Notes under the pieces: model-generated
Database searches by the model: none
What the model saw: only the letters and a program-made list of their open reading frames with translations
What the model was told of the DNA's origin: nothing
Shown: positions 6,901 through 13,244 of the stretch, one piece after another
Layout of the letters: each line of letters opens with the position of its first letter
How positions within the stretch are numbered: the stretch's first letter is position 1
DNA from: Lachnospiraceae bacterium
GTDB lineage: Bacteria > Bacillota_A > Clostridia > Lachnospirales > Lachnospiraceae
DNA length: 14,135 nt
Assembly: GCA_009774655.1 (NCBI GenBank)
Contig: VSOD01000065.1
Location: 1-14,135, forward strand
Direction of reading: 5' to 3'
Program-made: the position numbers and the translations under genes

Positions 6901-7251
6901 ATGAAAAATGTAGAATTAAATAGAGATATCATCGACAAAATAAAAGCAAAAACACCTGATCTTATTAGAGAATTTATGCAAAGTGATCTGATGAAAATGA
7001 TTTTATATAGTTCATGTGCAAGAGTAGATTTAAAGGGAACTCTGATATAGATATTGCTCTTCTTGTCCAAGGAAACCGGACTGACTCTTGGAAATATAAT
7101 GATAAAAGTGATGAATTGGAAAAAACTCGCATTGAAATATTTTGCGATTGTAAATTTTGTTCTCCTTCCTTATGATGAATTAGAGGAAAAAAAGAGTTGG
7201 TATGGCTATTTCAAAAATATTGACAGGGAGGGGGAGGGTAAAGCTGTATGA
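6901..7251 (+). pseudogene. Decayed nucleotidyltransferase-domain gene (two frameshifts)
   Basis: The frame from ATG 6901 (ribosome-binding-like CAGGTGTG upstream) gives MKNVELNRDIIDKIKAKTPD and runs to LYSSCARVDLKG, then stops at 7048-7050. The next frame carries SDIDIALLVQGNRTDSWKYN from 7041. The first frame then resumes with LLPYDELEEKKSWYGYFKNI, ending at 7251. Together these make one nucleotidyltransferase of the kind paired with HEPN proteins. The breaks fit loss of an A near 7032-7034 and gain of a T near 7154-7158, both in homopolymer runs. The expected GS of the GS-x-DxD motif is SS here, so the active site was also mutated. The frame starting at 7054 alone is not a separate gene. 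Confidence 0.75.
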
Positions 7252-7277
7252 ATGATAAGGAAGTTAATATTCGTTGA
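7248..7277 (+). pseudogene. Possible stub of a HEPN partner gene
   Basis: ATG 7248 overlaps the nucleotidyltransferase stop (ATGA), the usual coupling in MNT-HEPN pairs, and starts MNDKEVNIR before a stop. GGGAGGGGGAGG lies about 10 bases upstream. No HEPN motif follows in any frame before the next gene at 7329, so at most the first few codons survive. The call rests on position. Confidence 0.3.
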
Positions 7278-7328
7278 AAGAAAGGGCTGTCAGAATGTAT
7301 TCAGGCGAATTTATGGGGAGATGTCGAT

Positions 7329-7547
7329 ATGACCAGAAAAGATAATGTATTGAATATGCAGATTACAATAGCTAATTGCATGAAACAGGAATGGAATATA
7401 GGTTTTGAAAAGGTCAGTGATATTTTGGACAAATACGATTTGCTCTCTTATATAGATACTTGTTATGAGGAGTATAATTCTATGGGAATAAAAGGTATTT
7501 TACAAGATTTAAAGTCATATATGGAAGCGATAGAGGGGGCAGGCTGA
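7329..7547 (+). CDS. DUF3791-family protein, likely antitoxin/partner of the ART gene
   Basis: A 72-aa helical protein that I assign to DUF3791 by its pattern: an N-terminal helix, then F-x-x-VSDILDKYDLLSYIDTCY and a final ILQDLKSYM helix. The family is small and uncharacterised, and in Clostridia it is often found next to DUF3990 genes. GGGGAG precedes ATG 7329 by about 7 bases. It ends 2 bases before the DUF3990 start, so the two are co-transcribed and probably co-translated. Small size and position upstream of a predicted ADP-ribosyltransferase suggest an antitoxin or adaptor, which is inference. A broken relative lies at 6289-6611. Confidence 0.75.
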   Translation: MTRKDNVLNMQITIANCMKQEWNIGFEKVSDILDKYDLLSYIDTCYEEYNSMGIKGILQDLKSYMEAIEGAG

Positions 7548-7549
7548 AA

Positions 7550-8119
7550 ATGAAAGACTTATTTCATGGATCTGTTTATGATATTAATGAAATTGATGTG
7601 GAGAAGGGAAAGGGATATAAAGATTTTGGTAAAGGATTTTATGCTACATCGGTAAAAAGTCATGCAGAAAATATTGCCAGAAGGAATAAACGTATTCTTG
7701 AAGTACGAGAAGCTAAAATTCGGCAAAGAAACCCAAAGTATAAAGCAAAAGTATATCAGGCATACAGATATAATTTAGAGTTTGATGATAGTTGTGTTGA
7801 AAACCCGAAAGATTTGAAGGTGAAAGTGTTTAAAGAAGCAGATCGAGAGTGGGTACGGTTTGTTTTGATGAATCGGAACTCTGATCGTAACAATCATGAT
7901 TATGATATTGTGATTGGCCCGACAGCAGATGAGAATACTGTTACGATTATTAATGCTTACAGAGAAGAATTAATTTCCAATAATTATTCGGATGAAATCT
8001 TAGATGCATTAGTGAAAGAGTTAAAGCCGGAAAATTTACCAAAACAGTATTTCTTTGGAACAAATCATGCGATTAAGATGCTTCATTTTAAGAAAGTTAA
8101 AAGGGAGGTTGTAGGATGA
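7550..8119 (+). CDS. DUF3990 protein, ADP-ribosyltransferase-like fold (putative toxin/effector)
   Basis: A 189-aa protein matching the DUF3990 pattern. It begins LFHGSVYDINEIDVEKGKGY with H6-G7-S8, continues DFGKGFYATS (25-34, Y31), has an internal WVRFVLMNR (101-109) and DYDIVIGPTADENT (117-130), and ends with KQYFFGTNHAIKMLHF (165-180, Q166). HG(S/T), GFY and a late E/Q position fit the H-Y-[E/Q] layout of ADP-ribosyltransferase folds, so it may transfer ADP-ribose from NAD to a cellular target. No signal peptide or membrane segment is seen, so it acts in the cytoplasm. Start ATG 7550 has purine-rich GAGGGGGCAGG upstream. The gene lies between DUF3791 and a small acidic protein, a toxin-antitoxin-like layout. 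The fold is inferred from motifs; target and activity are unknown. Confidence 0.75.
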   Translation: MKDLFHGSVYDINEIDVEKGKGYKDFGKGFYATSVKSHAENIARRNKRILEVREAKIRQRNPKYKAKVYQAYRYNLEFDDSCVENPKDLKVKVFKEADREWVRFVLMNRNSDRNNHDYDIVIGPTADENTVTIINAYREELISNNYSDEILDALVKELKPENLPKQYFFGTNHAIKMLHFKKVKREVVG

Positions 8120-8358
8120 ATGTAACAAGTCTTAATATCAATAAGTCAATACAGTCTCTTTCCGTTTCTTTAGTGTATCGGCTTAGCAGAGAAGAAAACT
8201 GTTCCAACGAAGAGGCTTTGAAGAAGTTGTTAAAGACAATGACATATGAATTGCTTCAGGACAAGGAGTCTGGTTTATTTGCAGAATCATCGGAGTATGT
8301 ATGGAGTATGTTGCAGGATGAAAAAGACGGAAATATAGACTCGTGGATAAAAGAGTAG
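8116..8358 (+). CDS. Small partner protein of the DUF3791-DUF3990 operon
   Basis: An 80-aa protein of unknown function whose ATG overlaps the ART stop (ATGA) and has AGGGAGGTTG just upstream, so it is translationally coupled to it. EEALKKLLKTMTYELLQDKE and FAESSEYVWSMLQDE match the protein at 6604-6852. The acidic C-terminus and helical character would suit a partner that binds the ART protein. With two small genes around the ART gene, either or both could be the antitoxin. A terminator hairpin begins within its stop codon, ending the operon. Confidence 0.7.
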   Translation: MNVTSLNINKSIQSLSVSLVYRLSREENCSNEEALKKLLKTMTYELLQDKESGLFAESSEYVWSMLQDEKDGNIDSWIKE

Positions 8359-8952
8359 GTGAAAGCAACGGCTTAAAGCGGCAGTGCTTTCACCTGAATT
8401 TTTACTTAAATCAGTTCGGTTCGGTTCACCAAACCTCTGGAAGTGCACAATCTCTCTTGCCCGCAGGAACTTGATCGGTTCGCAGACATCAGGATCATCT
8501 CTTACAAGGCGCAGGATGTTATCGTAAGTGCTGCGTGCCTTTTGCTCTGCGGCCATATCCTCAGTCAGATCCGTAATGATATCCCCTTTCGACTGGAACT
8601 CACAGGCATTGAACGGCACACCGCCTGCGGCCTGGGGCCAGATTCCGATGGTATGATCCACATAATAGTTGGCAAATCCGGATTCCTCGATCTCTTCCAT
8701 GGAGAGATTCTTGGTCAGCTGGTGGACGATAGCGGCCACCATTTCAAGGTGTGCCAGTTCTTCCGTTCCGATATCGGTCAGTACCGCAGCCACCTCTCTG
8801 TACGGGCAGGCGTAACGCTGGGACAGGTAACGCATGGAAGCGCCCATCTCACCGTCGGGTCCGCCGTACTGGCTGATGATCGCCTGCGCCAGCATGGCGT
8901 TGGGCGCTTTGATGTTGACAGGAAACTCAAGTCTTCTTTCATAATTCCACAT
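8287..8952 (-). CDS. cotJC: CotJC, manganese-catalase-like spore coat protein with replaced C-terminus
   Basis: A 221-aa frame starting MWNYERRLEFPVNIKAPNAM. The first ~176 residues are a standard CotJC: QYGGPDGEMGASMRYLSQRY, TDIGTEELAHLEM, AAEQKARSTYDNILRL and REIVHFQRFGE carry the Glu/His ligands of the di-manganese site. CotJC belongs to the inner spore coat complex encoded by cotJABC. After FGE (8425-8430) similarity stops, and PNRTDLSKN onward reads through the terminator and antisense into the small gene ending at 8358. The normal tail of some 20-35 residues is missing. ATG 8952 has GGAGG about 9 bases upstream and overlaps the cotJB stop. The break coincides with the drop to AT-rich sequence, so an island insertion or deletion is likely. 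Confidence 0.85.
   Translation of the reverse strand: MWNYERRLEFPVNIKAPNAMLAQAIISQYGGPDGEMGASMRYLSQRYACPYREVAAVLTDIGTEELAHLEMVAAIVHQLTKNLSMEEIEESGFANYYVDHTIGIWPQAAGGVPFNACEFQSKGDIITDLTEDMAAEQKARSTYDNILRLVRDDPDVCEPIKFLRAREIVHFQRFGEPNRTDLSKNSGESTAALSRCFHLLFYPRVYISVFFILQHTPYILR
8358..8406. terminator. Terminator hairpin between the ART operon and cotJC, probably bidirectional
   Basis: A perfect 10-bp stem, GGTGAAAGCA (8358-8367) with TGCTTTCACC (8385-8394), has T-rich sequence on the plus side (GAATTTTTACTT) and on the minus side (TACTCTTTTTATCC). It overlaps the stop of the 8116-8358 gene and lies in the extended 3' part of cotJC. Confidence 0.65.
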
Positions 8953-9227
8953 TAAGCACAGCCTCCTTCCCAGGGCATAGGCAGGGTCGCCCATTTCCAG
9001 TCACCGCAGTCGGATGTGTCGGCAAGAGCCAGTGTCAGGGGACCGAACTTTTCAGAGTATTCTTTTTTGGCCTGATTCGTCATACGATTATAGTGGTTAT
9101 AATATTCCATGGCGTTCCGGTCGGTAGGATGAGTGTCCAGATAGAGGGCAAGCTCGATGACTACGAAATCCAGAACGCCGATATCATGGAGCAGTTTTTC
9201 CTGCTCGTTTGCAAAGTGCATATTCAT
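8952..9227 (-). CDS. cotJB: CotJB spore coat protein
   Basis: A 91-aa protein with typical CotJB features: an N-terminal helix EKLLHDIGVLDFVVIELALY, LDTHPTD, an aromatic-rich YYNHYNRM, then KFGPLTLA and a Trp/Pro-rich end (WKWATLPMPWEGGCA). It acts with CotJA and CotJC in the spore coat. The start is placed at ATG 9227, giving MNMHFANEQEKLL, because this ATG overlaps the cotJA stop as ATGA and sits 12 bases from GGAAGGAG. An ATG at 9239 abuts that ribosome binding site and is less likely. The stop overlaps the cotJC start (TAATG). Confidence 0.9.
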   Translation of the reverse strand: MNMHFANEQEKLLHDIGVLDFVVIELALYLDTHPTDRNAMEYYNHYNRMTNQAKKEYSEKFGPLTLALADTSDCGDWKWATLPMPWEGGCA

Positions 9228-9397
9228 GATTTGCAGCATCTCCTTCCTGTGAATGGTTTGTCAAGCTCCGGGAAAATGGTTCCTTCGCAGTAGCCTTCTT
9301 CCAGATTATCGCAGATTCCGTTGAAATGCTGCCAGGGAACATAAGCCATCGCAACAGGAAACTTGTCAATATTATCTCTGTACATATAGTCTTTCAT
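9224..9397 (-). CDS. cotJA: CotJA spore coat-associated protein
   Basis: A 57-aa protein, first gene of the cotJ operon. MKDYMYRDNIDKFPVAMAYV is followed by PWQHFNGICDNLEEGYCEGT and ends IFPELDKPFTGRRCCKS. The MAYVPWQ, EGTIFPELDKPF and GRRC blocks are the family hallmarks. AAAGGATG lies 6 bases upstream of ATG 9397. It shares ATGA with cotJB. In Bacillus CotJA helps assemble CotJC into the coat. It is intact. Confidence 0.9.
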   Translation of the reverse strand: MKDYMYRDNIDKFPVAMAYVPWQHFNGICDNLEEGYCEGTIFPELDKPFTGRRCCKS

Positions 9398-9433
9398 GAA
9401 GCATCCTTTCTATTTTTCAGATGTTTTTAATAA

Positions 9434-9462
9434 TATATTATGATATAATCATAGCCGTGTGT
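9434..9462 (-). promoter_or_regulatory. SigE/SigK-like sporulation promoter of cotJABC
   Basis: On the minus strand CATAATATA (9442-9434) fits the -10 element shared by sigma-E and sigma-K (CATANNNTA). An ACAC lies 16 bases upstream (9462-9459), as in sigma-K -35 elements. The start would fall near 9427, about 30 bases before cotJA. cotJ of Bacillus subtilis is sigma-E dependent; which mother-cell factor acts here cannot be decided. Confidence 0.4.
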
Positions 9463-9510
9463 TTGCGTTTGACGATTTTTTGACGGGTATGAACACACAA
9501 TTTTCACACT

Positions 9511-9538
9511 TTGATACGATTCGTAACACATTTATACG
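9511..9538 (+). promoter_or_regulatory. Weak candidate promoter for the ABC transporter operon
   Basis: TTGATA (9511-9516) and TATACG (9533-9538) are 16 bases apart, a 5-of-6 and a 4-of-6 match. It would give a leader of about 260 bases that contains the 46-bp repeats. No other good candidate is seen between 9400 and 9800. Confidence 0.25.
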
Positions 9539-9591
9539 GTACATTAACAGGAGTGCCGGCTAAAAGATCAAACAGCGTAATGTCTTGTGCG

Positions 9592-9710
9592 CAATGTGAG
9601 GCAGCACAATGCCAGGCCGTAGTACAGTGTGGCCATACAATGTCCGGCAGCACAATGCCAGGCAGTAGCGCAGTGCGGCCATACAATGTCAGGCAGCACA
9701 ATGCCAGCCA
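9592..9710. repeat. 46-bp tandem repeat, about 2.6 copies
   Basis: Units start at 9592, 9638 and 9684, each beginning CAATGT and containing GGCAGCACAATGCCAG; the first two end CGGCCATA or TGGCCATA. Units 1 and 2 differ at several positions, so the array is not recent. The units hold short inverted repeats (GGCAnnnnnnTGCC) that could fold in RNA. The array fills much of the 9398-9804 intergenic region; short open frames across it are artefacts of the repeat. Confidence 0.8.
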
Positions 9711-9804
9711 ATAAGCCTGCCCGCACAATATCTATCAGCCAACGCTGCGGGATACAGAGCAGGAGCAGGCCAAACGTTCCGGGACAGAAGGGAGGATTTT
9801 TGTT

Positions 9805-10899
9805 TTGATACAGGTGGAACATATAAGTAAAAGATACGGAGACCATGTGGCGGTGGAGGATCTGTCTTTTACGGTGGAAAAGGGGCAGATCTATGGTTTT
9901 CTCGGGCCGAACGGCGCCGGGAAGTCTACAACCATGAATATCATGACAGGTTATATCGCCGCCGGCAGCGGCAGCGTGAGGATAAACGGTTTCGATATCC
10001 TGACGGAGCCGGAGAAGGCGAAGAAGTGCATCGGGTATCTGCCGGAAATTCCGCCGTTATACACGGACATGACGGTTTATGAATATTTGATGTTTGTGGC
10101 GGAACTGAAAAAGGTGCCAAAGAAGGAGCGTGTTTCGCATGTGGAAGAGATCATCGGCAGGACGCAGTTGGAAGAGGTGGAGGGACGGCTGATCCGCAAT
10201 CTTTCCAAAGGTTTTAAGCAGCGTACCGGGCTGGCGCAGGCGCTGATCGGTTATCCGGAGGTGCTGATCCTGGATGAGCCTATGGTGGGGCTTGACCCGA
10301 AGCAGATTCTGGAGATGCGGGATCTGATCAGGGAGCTTTCCAGGGAGCATACCATTCTTTTGAGTTCGCATATTCTGTCCGAGGTCAGTGCGGTCTGTGA
10401 CCATATCATGATCATTTCCAGGGGAAAGCTGGCGGCCAGCGGTTCGCCGGAACAGCTGCAGGAGATGATGCAGGTGAAGACCGGTCTGGAGGTTGTTATT
10501 CTCGGTGAAAAAGCGCAGGCGGAGGGGATCTTGGACAGCATCGGGCAGATTGATTCCTACACGATCGAGCCGGGTGACGAGGCAGGCAGCATCAGGGTGC
10601 AGCTGCAGGTGGCGGACAATGCAGATATCCGCAGGGAGCTGTCTGTTGCGCTGGCCGGAGCCGGTATGCCGATCCTGGCCATGAACAGGCTGGAGAAATC
10701 GCTGGAGGATATTTTCCTGGAGCTGACGGAAGATGCGGCACAGGAGGACGAAGAAGACGATGATGAGGACAATGCGGATGGGGACGGGGAGGACGAGAGC
10801 TCCGCGATGGAAGAGGCAGAAGAAGCAGTAGAAGCTGTAGAAGAAGTAACGGAAATCGAAGAGAAAGAGGAGGCGGCAGACGATGAGAGCAATCTATAA
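9805..10899 (+). CDS. ABC transporter ATPase with long acidic C-terminal tail (GldA-like)
   Basis: A 364-aa cytoplasmic ATPase of an ABC-2 exporter. Walker A GPNGAGKS is at 34-41, LSKGFKQR signature at 133-140, Walker B VLILDEP at 153-159, GLDP D-loop at 162-165 and switch His at 189. IGYLPE replaces the usual Q-loop glutamine with Glu81, as is common in the Gld/NodI-type branch. The start is TTG 9805, set by GGGAGG at 9790-9795. The core ends near residue 313. The remaining ~50 residues are almost all Glu, Asp and Ala, an unusual tail of unknown role. It overlaps the permease gene by 17 bases, so the two form one operon. It powers the gliding-type permease encoded next; the substrate is unknown. 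Confidence 0.9.
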   Translation: MIQVEHISKRYGDHVAVEDLSFTVEKGQIYGFLGPNGAGKSTTMNIMTGYIAAGSGSVRINGFDILTEPEKAKKCIGYLPEIPPLYTDMTVYEYLMFVAELKKVPKKERVSHVEEIIGRTQLEEVEGRLIRNLSKGFKQRTGLAQALIGYPEVLILDEPMVGLDPKQILEMRDLIRELSREHTILLSSHILSEVSAVCDHIMIISRGKLAASGSPEQLQEMMQVKTGLEVVILGEKAQAEGILDSIGQIDSYTIEPGDEAGSIRVQLQVADNADIRRELSVALAGAGMPILAMNRLEKSLEDIFLELTEDAAQEDEEDDDEDNADGDGEDESSAMEEAEEAVEAVEEVTEIEEKEEAADDESNL

Positions 10900-13006
10900 G
10901 CGGGAATTAAAATCCTTTTTCCATTCTTTTGTGGGCTGGCTGTTTCTGGCGGCCACGCTGTTTCTGGCAGGGATTTATTTTACGGTGTACAATATCATGT
11001 CGGGGTATCCGACCATCTCTTATGTATTACAGAGTATCGTGTTCCTTTTTATCATGACCATTCCGATCCTGACCATGCGAGTCCTTTCGGAAGAGCGCAA
11101 GTATAAGACCGATCAGCTGATCCTCACGGCGCCGGTTTCGGTGGGGAAGATCGTGACAGGCAAGTATCTTGCACTGGTAACGGTTCTGGCCATTCCCACG
11201 GTTCTGGTCGGTGTTACGCCGCTTTTTTTGATGCGGGCGGGAGAATTCCAGACAGGTATTTCCTATGCGTCTTTGGCGGGCTTTTTCCTGTATGGGTGTC
11301 TGGGGCTGGCGATCGGTCTGTTTCTGTCGTCTCTGACGGAGAGTGTCGTCATCGCGGCGGTACTGACGTTTGCGGCGCTGTTTCTGGGATATATCATGGC
11401 GGGGCTGTGCAGTATGGTCTCCAGCGCAGGAACCGGCGTTATCGCGGAATATGTGGCCAAAGTGCTGTACTGTTTTGACATGGTAGGGCGGTTCGACGCG
11501 CTTTCGAACGGCTATTTTCAGATAGAGTCGGCGGCTTACTATATCACGCTGACGGTGTTTGTGCTGTTTTGCACGACGCAGTCTATCCAGAAGCGGCGCT
11601 ACAGTGTATCCGGAAAAGGCATCCGGCTGGGCGCCTACAGCACGCTGGGGATCGCAGCGGCGGCCGTGGTGACGGTGCTTATCAATCTGGGGTTAAATTA
11701 TGTGCCCGACCGGTACACTTCTTTTGACGTGACCGCGAATAAGCTGTACACCCTGACGGAAGATACGAAAAAGATGATCGGCGATCTGACGGAGGATGTG
11801 ACGATCCATGTGCTGGCCGACGAGATGTCGAAAGACGAGGATCTTGACAACACGCTGCAGCAGATCAAAAGTCTGTCGAAGCATGTGAAGGTAGACTATA
11901 TCGACCCGCTGGCCAACCCCAAATTTTACTATAATTATGCCCAGGAGGAGCCGGCGAACAACAGTCTGATCGTGGAGGGGCCGCAGGGCAGTGCCGTGGT
12001 CAACTACGATGATATCTACCAGTATGAGATGAGTTATGCCACCTATCAGTACACGTTGACGGGGTATGACGGGGAAGGGCAGATTGCATCGGCGATCGCG
12101 CAGGTGACTTTAGATGAGATCCCAAAGTTCTATATTATTATGGGGCATGAGGAGCTGGCGCTTGAGGAAACCTTTTTAAATACATTGAAAAAGGAGAATC
12201 TTTCTTACGAAAATCTGAATCTGAACACGGTAGATGAGATTCCGGAGGATGCGCAGGGCATCATTTTAAACGCGCCTGCCGGGGATTATTCGAAGGAAGA
12301 TGTGGAGAAGATAACCCGCTATCTGGACAGGGGAGGAAACGCGCTGCTTGTGCCCACATGGACGGATACCGATATGACGAATTTCGAGCAGATACTCGGC
12401 TATTACGGGGTGTCCTTGGTGGACGGCATGATCGTGGAAGAGGACAGGGCGCATTATTATCAGATCCCTTACTGGCTGCTTCCTGTCGTGGAGGAAGACG
12501 ACGTGACGAAACGCGTGTCGGGCGGCTCTGTTTTTGTGCCCTATGCACGGGGACTGGAGTATGCCGACGACAGGGAAGATGTCTACTACAGTCCGTTTCT
12601 TTCGACGAGCGACAGTGCATTCAGCAAGCTGGAGGTGCTGGGCAGTGAAGATTACAGCCGGGGAGCGGAAGATCAGGACGGCCCCTTTGTGATCGGTCTG
12701 CGTGCGGAGAAAAGTGCGCAGGACGGCACCGTATCCAAAGCCGTGATCATAGCGTCGGAGCAGATCTTTACGTCTTCCGCAGACCAGGTTGTGCCCGGCT
12801 ACAATATGAAGCTTTTTGGCAGTGTTTTAAGCAGTCTGGCGGAGCATGAGAGTTCGGTGTCCGTTCCGGTGAAATATTTTGACATCGGTTATCTTGTTTT
12901 CAGCGCCCGAGCTGTCTATGTGGTGGGATTTGTTTCGATCATCCTGCTGCCTCTTGGCTGCCTGATCGTCGGCCTTGTCATCTGGCTGCGCAGAAGAAGA
13001 CTGTAG
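10883..13006 (+). CDS. ABC permease fused to a GldG-like extracytoplasmic domain (GldF-GldG)
   Basis: A 707-aa membrane protein. The N-terminal ABC-2 permease has membrane segments near 15-36, 47-66, 98-118, 130-150, 155-178 and 218-230; LSEERKYKTDQLILTAPVSV (68-87) is typical of GldF-type permeases. A further segment near 250-272 leads into a large extracytoplasmic domain (about 275-660), beginning SFDVTANKLYTLTEDTKKMI, which matches the GldG/ABC-auxiliary family. A final segment (about 672-700) ends in RRRR. GldF and GldG are separate in Bacteroidetes gliding systems but commonly fused in Clostridia. ATG 10883 lies within the end of the ATPase gene. In related loci I would expect a DUF4340 gene next; here terminators follow. 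Function: export or envelope process, substrate unknown. Confidence 0.85.
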   Translation: MRAIYKRELKSFFHSFVGWLFLAATLFLAGIYFTVYNIMSGYPTISYVLQSIVFLFIMTIPILTMRVLSEERKYKTDQLILTAPVSVGKIVTGKYLALVTVLAIPTVLVGVTPLFLMRAGEFQTGISYASLAGFFLYGCLGLAIGLFLSSLTESVVIAAVLTFAALFLGYIMAGLCSMVSSAGTGVIAEYVAKVLYCFDMVGRFDALSNGYFQIESAAYYITLTVFVLFCTTQSIQKRRYSVSGKGIRLGAYSTLGIAAAAVVTVLINLGLNYVPDRYTSFDVTANKLYTLTEDTKKMIGDLTEDVTIHVLADEMSKDEDLDNTLQQIKSLSKHVKVDYIDPLANPKFYYNYAQEEPANNSLIVEGPQGSAVVNYDDIYQYEMSYATYQYTLTGYDGEGQIASAIAQVTLDEIPKFYIIMGHEELALEETFLNTLKKENLSYENLNLNTVDEIPEDAQGIILNAPAGDYSKEDVEKITRYLDRGGNALLVPTWTDTDMTNFEQILGYYGVSLVDGMIVEEDRAHYYQIPYWLLPVVEEDDVTKRVSGGSVFVPYARGLEYADDREDVYYSPFLSTSDSAFSKLEVLGSEDYSRGAEDQDGPFVIGLRAEKSAQDGTVSKAVIIASEQIFTSSADQVVPGYNMKLFGSVLSSLAEHESSVSVPVKYFDIGYLVFSARAVYVVGFVSIILLPLGCLIVGLVIWLRRRRL

Positions 13007-13026
13007 AGCAGGGGTAACGTTAGCGC

Positions 13027-13114
13027 AGGGGCAAAAATTGTTCCGGCCCCTCTTGATTTCCCCGTAGGTTTGTGCAAGAATAGATTAAATGCACTTGCTT
13101 GCGGGGATTTTTTT
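13027..13114 (+). terminator. Double terminator after the ABC operon
   Basis: First hairpin: AGGGGC (13027-13032) with GCCCCT (13046-13051). Second: CCCCG (13060-13064) with CGGGG (13102-13106), enclosing GTGCA/TGCAC, followed by A and seven T. The second is a classical intrinsic terminator and separates the ABC operon from the hydrogenase. Confidence 0.8.
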
Positions 13115-13115
13115 C

Positions 13116-13144
13116 TTGCTTTTTAAAATATTGTTTGTTAAAAT
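13116..13144 (+). promoter_or_regulatory. Sigma-A-type promoter of the [FeFe] hydrogenase gene
   Basis: TTGCTT (13116-13121) and TAAAAT (13139-13144, 5 of 6) are separated by 17 bases. The start would be near 13151, leaving a ~80-base leader. The -10 lies inside the Rex-like site at 13135-13152. Confidence 0.55.
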
Positions 13145-13152
13145 ATTAACAT
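13135..13152. promoter_or_regulatory. Rex-type redox operator
   Basis: TTGTTAA-AATA-TTAACAT matches the clostridial Rex consensus TTGTTAA-N4-TTAACAA at all informative positions but the last. It overlaps the -10 of the preceding promoter, the position expected for a repressor. Rex senses the NADH/NAD ratio and represses fermentation and hydrogenase genes in Clostridia. Found upstream of a hydrogenase gene, this is a coherent call, though binding is inferred. Confidence 0.65.
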
Positions 13153-13169
13153 TGAAGTGGAGGAAAGCG

Positions 13170-13244
13170 ATGCCCTGCCGGGCTGTTTTTTTGGTAAGGG
13201 ATCGGGAAAATGTGACAGGGAGGTTCGATCATGAGAGGAATTGA
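13170..13244 (+). CDS. Possible 24-codon upstream reading frame in the hydrogenase leader
   Basis: GTGGAGG, a good ribosome binding site, lies 6 bases before ATG 13170, which encodes MPCRAVFLVRDRENVTGRFD and four more residues and ends at TGA 13242-13244, overlapping the hydrogenase start by 14 bases in another frame. A GCCC/GGGC hairpin with seven T (13172-13192) sits within it, so translation of the frame could affect termination. It may be a leader peptide or chance; I know of no family. Confidence 0.3.
   Translation: MPCRAVFLVRDRENVTGRFDHERN

Noticed and set aside
7054..7251. Independent 65-aa gene
   Set aside because: Its C-terminal half is the end of the nucleotidyltransferase broken at 6901-7251; the start region is out-of-frame translation.
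8443..8955. Plus-strand 170-codon frame
   Set aside because: Antisense to cotJC, which has clear catalase-family motifs.
9184..9369. Minus-strand 61-codon frame overlapping cotJA
   Set aside because: Different frame from the recognisable CotJA protein at 9224-9397.
9592..9710. CRISPR array
   Set aside because: The units are directly adjacent with no unique spacers, and no cas genes are present.
9511..9714. Short frames across 9504-9846 on both strands
   Set aside because: They arise from the 46-bp tandem repeat and lack ribosome binding sites.
10557..10892. Minus-strand Ser-rich frame
   Set aside because: Complement of the GAA/GAG-rich acidic tail of the ABC ATPase.
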